Positions 36,943 to 57,899 of a DNA stretch of 64,000 bases are shown here, piece after piece. The notes below the pieces were generated by a model. The model did no database searches. It had not been told where the DNA came from and saw nothing but the letters and a program-made list of their open reading frames with translations. Every line of letters starts with the position of its first letter. The stretch's first letter is position 1. Both the position numbers and the translations under genes were made by a program. The stretch comes from Effrenium voratum (lineage: Eukaryota; Sar; Dinophyceae; Suessiales; Symbiodiniaceae). The DNA lies in NCBI GenBank assembly GCA_963377175.1, contig CAUJNA010003800.1, positions 164,001 to 228,000 of the forward strand. The letters are read 5' to 3'.

Positions 36943-39637
36943 CTTACATCACCACGGTACGTTTGGAGAAACAACAAAACAAGTTGACAACACACCCTGT
37001 TGCGGCTTCGGCGCAATTTCTTGATTGTTTGGGGAGTTTGCAGGAGGGCGCTCGTAGTTTGCAACAGGAGCCCACAGAGGCCTAACTTCTCCAAACAGCA
37101 GCTTCGCTAACAGTTGTGGCTTGTGACAGATGAGGAGTTCTGCGGCGGCCTGCAATGATTACAGTGTCATCTCGTGAGTTGCGAGTTATCATTCTCAGGG
37201 CATCGGTTTGTTGAATTGTCGTAGGACAAGTGATGAATAGACACCTTGACTTTAAAGTCCAAATAAAACACATTTTCGGCCAAGGCACGTCCAAGGTGCC
37301 CACCGTGTGATCCCTGTACTCCCGCTTCAAGAACCGCGGAATGATGGCGTGGCCGGGCTCACCGTCGTACCTCTCCTCCGCCCCATAGGCGACCACCACC
37401 ACCTGCCGCCGCACAGGATCCATGATGCCGAAGGCGACTTTGCGTGCTTGCTTGCTTGCTTGCGCTCGCTTGCTTGCCTGCTTCCTTGGCTGATTCCTTT
37501 GCATTTGCAGGCTTGACTTGCCATGCTTCCTGCTGACAGTCATAGCCACCTGCTCAAAGTCAAATGCTCCAAGTCAGTCATGGTCACCTGTCACTGTCTT
37601 GCCTGTTCAAGGCTGCCAAATCTTGCGGAAGTCGCACAAGCCAATCTCTAGAGGACGTCAGATCAGCAACTCAACAACTCCATCAGCAGTCGCAACCAGC
37701 AATGTTCAGATTCAAATTTCAAAACCAGCAAAGGTCCAGGCAAGATTTGACATAAGTGTTGCAACAAGTGGCTGAACCTATGAATCTCGTCTCACGTGGC
37801 CTTTCTGCTTGCAACCGACTGAACAACTGCGCGGGGCACCGATCCGGCTTTGCGTCTTGACACTGGCTTCCTCCCTCCACAACCTCGGCAATGCACCCCA
37901 TCGATAATTGAGTCATTAAAGCAACGACACCGTGATATGTGCAAGACTCTTGTCAGTAGGTCAATGGTCCAAGCCTCTGCAATGCCGAATGTGATTGACA
38001 ACCGGAAAAAAATAGGGTTCTGATCATGCCTGCAATGTCTAGTAGAATGTTCAGCATAAGTCTGGAACCAGTTGCCACATTCGCTCTGAGGCCCCTGCTA
38101 GGTGCATGCTCTTGAGGAAGATAATGACCACATCAGCATCGCATGAAAAAAAAGTAAGCTGGCCCCAATGCAACAAACCATTGGATAGGTTCAATTCATG
38201 GCCAAACATCCACGCATCGACTCACACGAACACGTATTTAAACACAGACACACGCACACACAAACAAACAGGCCTGCGCACACAAACAAACACGGGCCAA
38301 AAATCCCACCCTTTGAGCGCATTTTCATCCGCGCCTTTCGCTAGAACACTGAACCCTGACATTGCCTGTGAGAACCCGCGTTTCCCCGCGCACACCAGTA
38401 AGTTGTATATATATATACATATGATTATCATTGTACATGTTTATACATACAGTAGTACCCATCATATACAAGTCATGACATTTGCCATACGACGGTTGGG
38501 TGCAACACCAACATAAGACGCTGCGCCGTGCGTAGTGCAAAGGAGCAAAAGTGCAGTTTTACGACACAACAGCACAACGCTACCACTGTGTCTGCGCAAG
38601 ATTGAAAGAAGCACTAGCATTTGCGGAAGTCGTTGCAAAGCCACACAACTAAGCCGCGCCCATTCTTCTGCAATCAGACGAGGTTGCACATACGGCTGCA
38701 CTCAAAACACAGCAGCTTCAAGCATGACTGGCATCTTATCAGCAGTGCCAAGCGAAGAGCAACGAGGCAACTGCAACTACCCTTGCAGCTACCATGTTCA
38801 ATGTCATCAAAGCACCCCATCACACACCACACTTCAACTGGCAGCAGCAACAGAGCCAGAGCGGCCAAATCCGGGAGGCCAAAGGTGCAACAGAACTGCT
38901 AGATTGCGTCGGCTCAAAAAATGACAAAGTCAGTCTGTCACTCCATGGTGCAGCAAACATGACACGCGTGCGCGTGGATCCCATGCATGGTGACAGCAGC
39001 ACCAACTATGGAACAGCAGCCACAGAGCAACACCCACGCCATAGTCCAGACTTCTCGTACCGTCAGGCAACCCGCCAACTTCTGTTTGTCAACGGCACTA
39101 AAACCATCAGGTCATCCTACACAACTTGCAATAGCAAGAAGTGTACGCCTGCAAAGGGGAACATGCATGAGCGTACATGCATGCCAGTATACAAGCATTC
39201 TCCTCAGTTGCTTCCAAGCAGGTGGCCCGTCAAACTATTTGATTTACACTTCTGCACACACTGGCCACACTGACATCAGATCCACCTAGCTAATGCACAA
39301 ACGTGCCACCTTGACGAAAAAATAAAAAATGCTTCTGGGGCCATCCTAGCCTTTAAGAAGGAAATGCAAGGCAAGAAGGCTTGCACATGTTTCATCTGCA
39401 AGTCTGGCAATGGTGTTTGCATGGTGCCAACTTCCTTCCAGCCTCATCTCCACATGGCACATGCCTCTGCACTGAACGCTTGCATTGGGCCGATTTGGGG
39501 CCAATGCATTGCACACGTCAACCCCTTTCAGCATTTGCTGAGGACCGGTCGGTCATGCGGCCTAGCCTGGCTAGGTGAGATGATTGGGACGCCCGGACCT
39601 CATGAAATGCAACGAACCGCCGCTTCGGGCTCTCACT
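36943..39637. other. Sparse region without a supported gene
   Basis: One possible coding stretch at 37327-37440 (minus; see the gene at 33685-36942). CA/CAAA-rich simple sequence at 38216-38300 and an AT repeat at 38405-38425. Nothing else supportable. Confidence 0.5.
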
Positions 39638-48106
<8,469 letters not shown>

Positions 48107-48477
48107 CGCCTCGCAGGTGGGTCAGCTCAAGCCATCCCTTCACCCAGCGTGGCTAACCTATGTAAGCCAAGTTGGAACAATAGCCTCCATCTGGGCATGT
48201 ACTCAGGACAACACTGAGCGGAAACCTCAAATCCATTTGGGTGCGGATTTATTTTGGGATATTTTGTCTGTTGTTTTTGGTTTTTTTTTGCTTTTCGTCC
48301 GGGCCAGTAAAATGTCGTATTTTACAGCATTTCTCGCAAATTGATGCATTTTACACTAGCCCGCCAACATCCCTAGCATCGTTTTCAACATCCCCCGCAT
48401 GTCCGACCAACATCCCTAGCATCACCAACAAATCGTAGGTAACAGAATCAAACAAGTAGCTGGCGGGTTGACGGGTT

Positions 48478-49380
48478 CAAAAAAATGATGGTTCAATAGG
48501 AGGGCATTTCAATCCCTGTAACAACAAAAGTGGCGGGGGGGTTGGGGGGGGTGGCAGCCCCCCCCATGATGTTCGCAGAAGTGATGATTTGAATAGCTCT
48601 GCAAAAAGTCTAAAAAGTAGCGGGGGGGTTGGGGGCCCCCCATGATGTTCAAAGAAGTGATGATTCAAATAGGGGTGCAATTAATAATTAAATCTCTGGT
48701 AGAAAATCTAAAACTTAGCGGGGGGGTTGGGGGGGCGGCAGCCCCCCCCATGATGTTCGAAGAAGTGATGATTCAAGTAGGGGTGCAATGATTCACGAAC
48801 GGGTGCGATAGAATTTAAAAGGCAGCGGGAGGGTTGGCGGGGGTGGCTTCCCCTATGATGTTCGAAGAAGTGCATACATACAGACATACATGGATTACAT
48901 AGTCGTATTTTACAGCATTTTCTCGCGAAATTGGACGCTCGAAAGAGTGATGATTCAAATAGGGGTGCAATTAAATCTCTGCAAGAAATCTAAAAAGTAG
49001 CGGGGGGTTGGGGGGGATGATGTTTGAAGAAGTGTTGATTCAAATAGGGGTGCAATGATTCACGAACGGGTGCGATAGAATTTAAAAGGCAGCGGGAGGG
49101 TTGGCGGGGGTGGCTTCCCCTATGATGTTCGAAGAAGTGCATACATACAGACATACATGGATTACATAGTCGTATTTTACAGCATTTTCTCGCGAAATTG
49201 GACGCTCGAAAAAGTGATGATTCAAATAGGGGTGCAATTAAATCTCTGCAAGAAATCTAAAAAGTAGCGGGGGGTTGGGGGGGATGATGTTTGAAGAAGT
49301 GTTGATTCAAATAGGGGTGCAATTACTCTACAAACAATCTAAAAAGTAGAAGGTGGGTGGGGGGGAGCCCCCCCCATGAT
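48478..49380. repeat. G-run/C-run hairpin repeat family with a ~267-bp tandem copy
   Basis: Units carry gcgggggggttggggggg followed by gcagcccccccatgatgttc and gaagaagtgatgattcaaat plus aggggtgcaatt. The G-run and C-run can pair with each other, and the G-runs could form quadruplexes. A longer unit starting near 48784 (tgcaatgattcacgaac) recurs at about 49051, offset 267 bp, nearly identical. Phrases such as gtcgtattttacagcattt also occur at 48315. No gene seen. Confidence 0.92.
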
Positions 49381-49429
49381 GATCGAAGAAGTGATGATTC
49401 AAACAGGGAGAAAACTGGTGATGCTGATG

Positions 49430-49690
49430 ATGCGGGAAGCCAAATCCAAAAAACCAATGAAAAGGTGCAAAAGCCAAACGCCCGGAGAGGAACTGGGAAG
49501 CAGAGGATGCGAAAAGCTGCATAAACCAGCGAAAAGCCGAGGAACTGGCAATGCAGCCAAAAAGCCACCAAAAGCCGCATAAACCAACAAGAAGCCGAAA
49601 AGCCAAGAAGCCGAGAAGCCAAAAACCCAAGAAGCCAAGAAGCCAAAAAGCCAAAAGCGGAAGAAAAAAAAGAAAAGAAGAAAAAAACGC
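49430..49690 (+). repeat. AAGAAGCCA-rich simple repeat
   Basis: Purine-rich repetition of gccaagaagcc/gccaaaaagcc about 9-11 bp long. Apparent hydrophobic minus-strand ORFs (phenylalanine/leucine-rich) are by-products of this repeat. Confidence 0.8.
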
Positions 49691-49748
49691 GGAAAAAAAC
49701 ACCTAAAATAAATACCCCTCCAATCCATTTTGACAATGCCTCTGAAAC

Positions 49749-50840
49749 TCATGATTCACAATGTTGGGAAAAATGAAATACTCTGGCTCTGGAGGATGCT
49801 CCCTGAAACAATGGCACTTCACAAAGCAAAGTCTTCTGGCACGGACTGAGCCACACTGAGTCCAAGCCATGATCACGTGTGAAGAGTGGGATACAGCTCA
49901 AATTGCCAATTGGTTGAATTCTGGTGCACAGTGCGTTGCGCTTGAGACCAGCCAAGTATGCCCTAACATGCGGTAGTGCAACACATGCACAAAAAGAAAG
50001 AAACAAGGCTGCACCAATCAACAATCAGGTTCGACATCCACCAAAAAAACAGCCTGGCCAAGAAAAACAAATCTGCATGTTGTGGATTCCCAAACCCCGC
50101 CTGCAACAACGCAGTCTTGGCAATGCTCTCCTTGACGCTGGCCATGCTTAGGCAACCTCAGCGTGCGCCACGCAGACTTTCCGCTACCCAACCAGCATGG
50201 CAAGACCCAGTTCATTGCTTGCAAGGGCAAAGCCAACCACCTTATCAAAGCTCCACCAAGGGGCTAGGAGCAGTGACTTGCTCGGCTGGGCTTGGGCCTG
50301 AATGCTTCTGGCTGCCTGGCAGTCAACCTGGTCGAGTTCCAATATCCTCATGCCCTTGTGCCTTGCTGATGTGTGTGAGAGAGAGAGAGAGACAAAAGCT
50401 TTGCTGAGCCCTGCTCGAATGGAACGTTCTGACCTACTTGTTGCCTGGGCTGATGGTCGAGGAACTGACAAGACTGACGTCAACCCCTTCGTGTCAAAAC
50501 CGAAGCTTAGTGAGCAATGGAGTTGTGCATGTGTCCAATGCTTGCTTTTTTTGTTGTCTCGTGAACTTCCATTGAACAAACACATGCACGTGCATCGCTA
50601 GCAGGAATGCCCGTTCTCTGCACCTGTCGGCTTCGGAAGGCGCGTAGAAAGCAGCGCTGGGACCTCACAGGAAGGCTTTACTGTTAGGTGGCCATTGTTA
50701 GCGATCTTGGAACTTGGCAGGCATGATGGGATGACCGTGCTAGCAACAGTCCTCAAACAAGTTCACCATCGTGCAGTGGTCAACCTGCCTGAGCCTAGGA
50801 GCTTCATAGGGGGCGTGGTAAGCAGCGAAAATCAAAATCT
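49749..50840. other. No assignable gene
   Basis: Possible downstream exons or introns of the gene at 50851-52117 and a short GA repeat near 50380. Nothing with a family signature. Confidence 0.45.
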
Positions 50841-50850
50841 CATGGCCCAC

Positions 50851-52117
50851 TTGCAGCAGCTTGGATGCGGGCAACAGCTGGGTTCATGTAGATCTTGTCG
50901 CCAGGAGCGACCTGCTTTCCAGCCGCGGTGTGCTTAGGTCGTCGATTTGATCAATCCCAATGCCCATCATGACCTTCAGCGTCACCCCAATGCTGGGTCC
51001 AATTGCTTCACCCAAGGGAAGCGGCATTGCAAATTGCAATCTCAGCTCTGAGGCACTGAGGCGCCATGCCAAGAAGCCCTCCTGACAAGCTTGGCAAGTT
51101 CCACGCTTTGGAGGAAGAGGGGAGGAGGGTGGAGGGAGTGCTTTACGTCTAGAGTCTATCGGTTGGCACCTCACGAGACGTTGGGTTGCCGTGATAGCTT
51201 TGCAAAGGATTCGCGCTCAGCTCCGAATGAAGCCAGTCAAACTGTGAGACTTCTGGAATTGAGACGGTGGGGCTATGAATGTGACTCCATATGGTTCACT
51301 GATGTTGGAGGCCTTTATATACTCGCTGAGTGGGAAGGACCTTTGTATCGTTTCTTGCCATCACACCCGATGTTCGGAACAAGCGCCAACAAACAGCTGC
51401 CAAGCGCGCCATACCGCGCCCTCCTGCTTCAGCTGCTGGCAAATCTGCCTTGCTTCCCGCAGCTTTCCGCAGGCGCCCATGTGATGCCGAAGCACGGCCG
51501 CCTCCGCCTGCAAAGCCATGCCAGTCCAGCTTACGTCCCAAGCTTCCTGGACACCTGTTTTCCTTCAGGGGTCGGGTTCCCTATCGGACAGGTTTCGAGG
51601 CATTTCTCTGGGTGCCGACAAAAAGGCACGGCCTGCTCATCCCTCTGAGGCACTTTGGTGTCTACTCTGTTCTTAGTTTCTGCTATTGTGCTGCAAGTCC
51701 TGGGTCGGCATTTCCTTTGGGGCTAAAGAACCTACCTGAGCCGCTGCAAGCAGCGGCGATGACCCAGCCCCCGCGCCTGTCCACCCGGCGTCGTGGGTGT
51801 TGGCGGGATCTGGCCACCATTCGCCCGGCACCCCATCCCCTTGGCTTCATAGTCTTGGGCTTACAAGAAAGAAACCGAAGAAACCTACCAATTTACCACC
51901 CAACCCTGGTTTGCACTCCCCCCCGCCCCGCCCAGCAAACTACCCCCAAACCCAAACCCGCCCACCCCCCCCCCCCCCCCAAAACCGTCATCCCGCGTGG
52001 TTTAGCGCGAACCACCCGATGGAATGTCCCCCGCTTTCCCTCCCCCGGCCGTGGCGAGGATCTCCTGCAGCGCTTGGCCGCAGGCGGCGAAGCGGCCCAG
52101 CAGCTGCAAAGCCTCAC
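50851..52117 (-). CDS. Unidentified gene, with a PPR/TPR-like helical exon
   Basis: Four exons chain in phase: 52065-52117 (GEALQLLGRFAACGQALQ), 51367-51507 (MGACGKLREARQICQQLKQEG and LFVGACSEHR), 50974-51081 (EGFLAWRLSASELRLQF ... GVTLK) and 50851-50911 (VAPGDKIYMNPAVARIQAAA). Donors are GA, GT, GT and GT, and acceptors AG|G. The second exon has the spacing of a helical-repeat hairpin as in PPR or TPR proteins, but one partial repeat is not enough to assign the family. Both ends of the gene are open: no start or stop located. A perfect inverted repeat lies just upstream at 52135-52265, which by position would be intronic. Confidence 0.55.
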
Positions 52118-52134
52118 CTGCGCTGAAGAAACGT

Positions 52135-52265
52135 CATCGGTTGACTCAGTTGTTCAGTGGCACCCTTTTTTTCCTTTTTGTTGGTGGCTGCCCCACTAAA
52201 AATGGTCTTCCCCAGAAAGGGCTCCCTGTTTTTCCAGGGTCACTGAACAACTGAGTCAACCGATG
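52135..52265. repeat. Perfect 25-bp inverted repeat bounding a 131-bp element
   Basis: Arms at 52135-52159 and 52241-52265 (beginning catcggttgactcag) are exact reverse complements with an 81-bp interior. It lies 18 bp upstream (on the gene strand) of the exon 52065-52117, so it is probably in an intron. Could be a small foldback transposon, an introner-like element or a hairpin. Confidence 0.92.
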
Positions 52266-53243
52266 TGTTGGGCTTTCAGCGTTTTCCCCGGTTGAAACCT
52301 CTCTGGGCTGGCGAAGAAAAGCATGTCACATTCCGGAGCCGTTGGCAGCATGGCAATGGAAGTGCTAGGCGCTGCGAGGTCTTCTTTTCAACTGAGGGTT
52401 TGGGGGTGCCGTAGTTGTTCCTTGTGAATTCCATGTCCAAATTGGAACAGGCATATCAGAGGCATCGGCGCCTGAAGCCTTCACGGTAATGCTGTTCGCA
52501 ACGCTTGGCGAAGTCTCCCGGTGCCGTGCCCACAGAAACATGCTGCAAAGTCGTGGCGTTGGCAAGCTTGGTTGCAAAGGCGGCGATGTAGCTGGGGGTA
52601 CGCTAGGCATGGCGGCATCGACGAAGAAAAAACAGTGTTCTTGAGGATTGGTAGCGGATGGTGGCCAACATGCGGGCCATGGAACTGCGGGGAGGGTAAA
52701 CTCAAATAGAACGTCCTTGGGTGAATCCCTTGAGCGTACTCGCACTTTCCAAAGCAGGTTGCCAACGCTTAGTCCCACGCCTCACTAAATTCATATACCA
52801 ATGGACCCAGGTGGAAAGCTTGTCGAAGATGCCCCCAGCGCGCCAAAAGTCAGCATGCGAGGCACACGCATGGCTCCTGCCTTTGGCGTCAGGGAGTGTG
52901 GCCATGGCTCACAGGTCAAGGGCACATGTGCAGCAAATTCCGCGTATAAGACTTGATTTGCAAACGGTTAAATGAACAAACACTGGGAAGCTGATTTTGG
53001 AAGGTCGGCACAGAACCTGTTGCCCGGTGAATCTGTTGAAGATGCGTGAATATGCATTTATAAGTACATATATACATACAGATGTAGATTTAGTACACAT
53101 ATACAATGCTCCAGATCTGATCGGGGTATAGCCTGGTAGGCGCATGCTGGACCAAGCGTGCTTGGGCGACCTCATTTGCGTCGGCAGGATGTTGGCCCGC
53201 TATGGCAGCTGCCAATGGTCATGGGCGAGTAGACAAAGTATGT

Positions 53244-53520
53244 GACAAATCATCAAGCATGCACAAGCACACGCACACGCACGCACGCACGCGCACACAC
53301 ACACACACACACACACAGCCGCACCACACAAAACACAGGTCGAACAAATAAAGCTATTCATGTTTCTACATACAATATCGTGTTATCTGATCTGATCTTA
53401 TCTAGCCTAATCTTGTCTTATCTGATATCTTCTTATCTTATCTTATCTTATCTTGTCCTATCTATCTATCTATCTATCTAATCCAATCCAATCCAATCCG
53501 ATCCAATCCAATCCATCTCT
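53244..53520 (+). repeat. Compound microsatellite: AC, TTATC, TATC and CAATC runs
   Basis: Consecutive blocks of (ca)n and (acgc)n at 53265-53320, (ttatc)n at 53390-53460, (tatc)n at about 53457-53480 and (caatc)n at 53480-53515. It lies just beyond the deformylase 3' end. Confidence 0.95.
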
Positions 53521-53752
53521 TTCTCTCTCATTCGCTCACAGCCGGCCGTCACTTCAGTTGCATTTTTTGGGACTATCAGTCATGGCATGGGGTCTTTGCC
53601 ACCTCCAGCAGTGTAGTCAGACACGAGCTTCCTGGGCAACGCCGTGCAATGCCAGCCATCAAATTACAGGACGAAAGGAAGGAAGTGCAGGGAACGTTGC
53701 CCGGAAAAACTACCTCCGCTCTATTCTGCCTTTCAAGCAATCGGTGCTAACT

Positions 53753-56700
53753 TCAGGTTGGGCCAAGACACTTCAGCTTTGGGGCGATGAGCTTCTTGTC
53801 CTCCTTGCTGATGTGGTCTATGTACACAATCCCCTCGGGATCGCAAACTGGCCCGACATGCAACAGTTCAACGCAAACATCCAATTCTGCGAGTTTCCGC
53901 AGTGCGACAAACCTCTCAACTTTGCCGCAATGCAATCTCAACTAGCCGAATGGCGTCCAGGTGGTCGTACTCGTGTTGGAAGAGTCGCGATTGCCAACCT
54001 TAAGGCCCAAGCAAAGGTCCAAGGATCCCAAGGCATCAACATGATGAATTCCCCTTGCTCCAGTAAAGCGCAACTCGGGAAAATACAAAAGGACAAAAGG
54101 ACAACCCGTAACGTGCTAAGGCCGCCAGGCAGCCGTCCAATCGTTTTTTGTACCTCGGTCGCGCGCCTTGTTCCATAAGCACTCTGTCAGTGTGGCGAAC
54201 ATCCCAGGGTCCCGTTATAATAGATGTGTGGTTTAGCATAGGCAAATGTAATGTGATAATTTCCATCCCGACTCCTTGACAACACGAAGGGTCATCCACG
54301 AGATGCGCCACCCCATGACAGGCTGACACATGCACAGGCACAAACAAAGCGATCCAACATCGCACATACGCGAGCGAACTCTCTCCTGTCAAGGCACGGG
54401 TTACCATCGAGGTCCACTGCCTCTACCTTGCAGTGCTCAAACAAACTCAAGCATGCACACTCGCAGCGATCTCAAGCATCTGCTGCAAGTGGGTGCAAGT
54501 GCTTGTGTGCGTCTCTGTCGATTGCCAAGTTTGTTTCAACAGCCTCCCGAGACGTCCAAAACCGAGCGAGCTCACCAGAGCAGCAAGTCCTCAGCCCCTA
54601 AAGTTGCCTGTGCAGCTTTGGCAATCACACACCAAAAACTCGTTGGCTCGGATGCACCACTGCTAGCCCAATGCGCTATGTAAATCTGCGCGTTCGACTG
54701 TGCTCTCGCCCGGCTACCCGTTCCACTGTGCCACACGGGCAATTCGGAAAATTAGCTGGGCACAACTGTACCAAGATGTGCGCAAACGAATGCACAGCAT
54801 GCATTTGCCTGCCAGCATGTCAGTAGTCACTGCTAAAACTTTGGAAAGAACAGCTGTGCAATGAGCACCATTTACATCTGTTGAACGTACTACGTATTTG
54901 AATCAACGCGGAAAGCGTCTTTAATGGCCCCTTCTTGTGTCCCATCATGACCTGCAAGCAGCTACCCTTATAAGTTGCTTTGCCTTGCCCAGGTATGCCC
55001 CTTTGAGGCAGGAGCTACTTGCCACGATTGAAAATACATGTTTCCTTGAACCTGAGTGCTCTCTCCTAAAGCGCACGCACACGCGGGGATTGGGCAAGCC
55101 CCCGATTTGTCCTACAAGCAAGCTTTGAACGATAGCGTGTACACTATTGCTACTGATGCACATGCGCGTGCGCAGGCGATGCTGCGGGTGCGCGCCTGTG
55201 CGCGGTGCGCGAAACGCGGCGCTGGCCTCAATCCATGTGGGTCTCACCACCGCGGCGCTGAAGCCAGGAAAGGAGAGGCATCCTTCCATCTCCTCACGAC
55301 TCAACAAAATCTACATAACCTTTCCTCCAACATGAAACACACGGCAGCAACAATGTGCATTCAATGCCTCATATGGCACTGGACTCTTGCTTGGCATCCA
55401 TCACTATCCCGGATAGTCCTCAATTGTCTCGTCCGCGCACTCAGTGATCCGTGGATTTACAAAAACGGTTTCACCTGGCGCTGTCTTTGCGTGAGGCATT
55501 ACTGAGCGCACCAGCCTCAAGCCTCTTGCTTTCATGGCCATCACTCCTTGCAACTGCAGGGACCCGGTGGCCATTGCGATGGGCCTGCCTGCAGGGTCTA
55601 TGCCCTCCTCGCTGCGCAGGTGGTTGTATACCATCACCTCAAAGGCCAAGCTCCGAAACAGCCTTTGGCAAGCTAGCCCTACGCCAAGCGATGACTGCTT
55701 GTGCATCGCAATCGCAACGCCATTCCCCTCTCAGTACAAGAGCAAAACAGCTTTTAGTTGTAATGTTAGATAGCGGATAGCGATTAGTGTAAGGGGATTG
55801 AATACAGAAAAACAATCTCAACATTATTCACTCTCCTGAAAAGCAAAAAGGGTGGGTATTACAGGAAAAAAACTGCCCGAAATCCCGCAAAGATGTTCCC
55901 TTCCAAGAATGCTATTTTTGAGGGTTGAAACGATTGAGTCCAATGCCACGCTCCTCCCAGTCCCAGCAGCTCCCCACGCTCCAAAGTCTCCACACCACAC
56001 CGCTACCAACCTGACCACTTGCCCTGCAGTTTGCTTAAGGGTGGGGAATTGTGAAAAAAATTGGCCAGGGCAGCCTGCCAAGAAGAAAGCCCCGCTGTTC
56101 TCAGGTGCAGCAAGAAATGTCCAGAATCTCTGGATTGCTGCCTGTCCCAAACCACCAAATTCCACCCCTTTGCTAGAAGATGCACCCGGACAAATTTTCA
56201 AGGGGGTGGCACACGGAACCCCCAGGAGGCAATAATGCAGTTTGTTTAAGGGTAGGGAATTGTGAAAAAAAATGGCCAGGGCAGCCTGCCAAGAAGAAAG
56301 CCCCGCTGTTCTCAGGTAAAGCCAGAAATGTCCAGAATGTCTGGATTGCTTCCTGTCGCAAACCACCAAATTCCTTATCAATCCCTTTACTAGAAGATGC
56401 ACCCTGACAAATTTTCAAGGGGGTGGCACGCGGAACCCACATGAAGGCAACAATGCAGCTTGTTTCAGGGTAGGCAATTGTGAAACAAATCAGGAGATGG
56501 GATATCAAAGGAATACTGAACCAATACTAAACCAATTCTAAACTGTAGTAAGTCAACTGAAAAGAATACTGAACTAATACTAAACCAATTCTAAACCGTA
56601 GTGAGCCAGCTCAAAGGAATACCAAAACCAATACTAAACCAATTCTAAACAATACTTGTTGGAAGACTACTCAGGCAGGTCCCAGTCTGACCCCCATTTT

Positions 56701-57896
56701 GTTTTTGGGGTTTTCGCTATTGACCCCCCCCAATTTGTTTGAGGGGGGGCCCTTTACTAATCACTCTCCAACATTACCACGCAAACCCTCGACAAGGCTA
56801 CACGCTCACCCAAGTGAAGCATCCAGGATCCCAGAACGGAATGACCTTTCCAAACTGACTCCTTCCATTACCAAATGTCCCGCAAGCCATGCCCTTTTCA
56901 GCAAGGGAACAAAGGACATGACAAAATTTATGAACATTGCCTTCACAATAGTGCTGTGTCACGAGTAAGTCTTGCAACCCACAGGGTGAGTTACCATGAT
57001 GTAACTCGCCCAAACGCCCTCTTGCCCGAGGCGCCCGGAGATTAACCCCGCACTGTGGGGCTGCCAGACCGACCCCAGGAGGATCCTCTGACTCGTACAT
57101 GGTGCGGAAGAGGTTCTCCGACCTCAATGGCAGTGAGCGATATCTAGGAACCCTTGCTGAAACACCCTACCTAGCAGAACAGTGAATGACTCAACCCAAG
57201 TGATCTGGTGGTTGCAATGGCGAAAGCGCTTGTGGCCGGGTTGCAGCTGCCGCAACGAGTCGCCAAAGTCAGTCCTCAGCCATGGAAAGGAATCACCCAA
57301 TGGGCCAGAAAGACTCAAAATGGTGTAAGCCCCAACTTCGCTGCTAATGATCCCAAGTCAACAAAATTTGCACTGCAAGAGAAGGGGCTTGAGATAGCAG
57401 TGCAGTGCTGAAGCAGTTGAAAGCCATGAGTTACAACCAGCTGCGAGCACGTGAATTGAAATGGTTCAGAGGCTCAAGGAATCGTGCCCAATACCGCGTC
57501 TAACACATGCTTTGTCAATTTGGCGGATGTGGCCTGCGCTGTGAAGCTGGCCTTTCTGCAGAGTGGTGCGACCAATCTAACATCTGTGGATCTGACTGGG
57601 CCTGACTTGCTGACCGGATTTGCCAGCCCTGCGCCAAACTAAGTGTCAAGGACTAAATTGAATGAACTTACTACCCGACAAGCCCCCAAAAAATGTGGCC
57701 GTGGGTCAAAAATAGGTGCCCGAAATGGAACCCTGGTAAATGGAAGCATGGACTAGAACCTGATGTCCCCTGGCGATTGAATTGACCCATACCCATGTAA
57801 GTCTCCGTAAGTCGCTGCGAAAATGTCCAGAGCGCGTCCAAGAATCACCTCCGCATTGGGCCGCCGCAGCGCTGGATGCGGGTACTTCACAATCTC
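53753..57896 (-). CDS. Peptide deformylase (organellar type), 5' end not located
   Basis: Removes the formyl group from N-formylmethionine of proteins made in plastids or mitochondria; a metalloenzyme. Exons: 57849-57896 (EIVKYPHPALRRPNAE), 57035-57122 (motif 1 GVGLAAPQ), 55604-55637 (VMVYNHLRSEE), 55419-55474 (FVNPRITECADETIE), 55227-55292 (motif 2 EGCLSFPGF with the metal-ligand Cys, then VRPTWIE), about 54386-54426 (VEAVDLDGNP), 53955-53998 (motif 3 QHEYDHLD with both His ligands and the catalytic Glu) and 53753-53833 (GIVYIDHISKEDKKLI, stop TGA). All three catalytic motifs are intact. Most phases agree; the joins into 57122 and out of 54386 are unresolved and may hide a tiny exon. A targeting presequence is expected upstream of 57896 but not identified. 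Confidence 0.95.
56027..56490. repeat. ~210-bp tandem duplication in a deformylase intron
   Basis: The stretch beginning gtttgcttaagggtgggg near 56030 recurs near 56240 (gtttgtttaagggtaggg) with about 90% similarity by eye, and a truncated third start lies at 56458. It includes gccaagaagaaagccccgct in each copy. Confidence 0.9.
56500..56665. repeat. ~63-bp repeats (three units) in the same intron
   Basis: Three units sharing ccaatactaaaccaattcta with flanking aaggaatac. They directly follow the 210-bp duplication. Confidence 0.85.
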
Positions 57897-57899
57897 CTG

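Noticed and set aside
49323..49752. Hydrophobic ORFs that look like a membrane protein
   Set aside because: Come from the purine-rich AAGAAGCCA simple repeat read on the opposite strand.
54690..54745. tRNA/SINE-like A-box and weak B-box on the minus strand (tggcacagtgg ... cagtcgaacgc)
   Set aside because: No cloverleaf can be drawn and the B-box is poor; kept only as a possible SINE remnant, not called.
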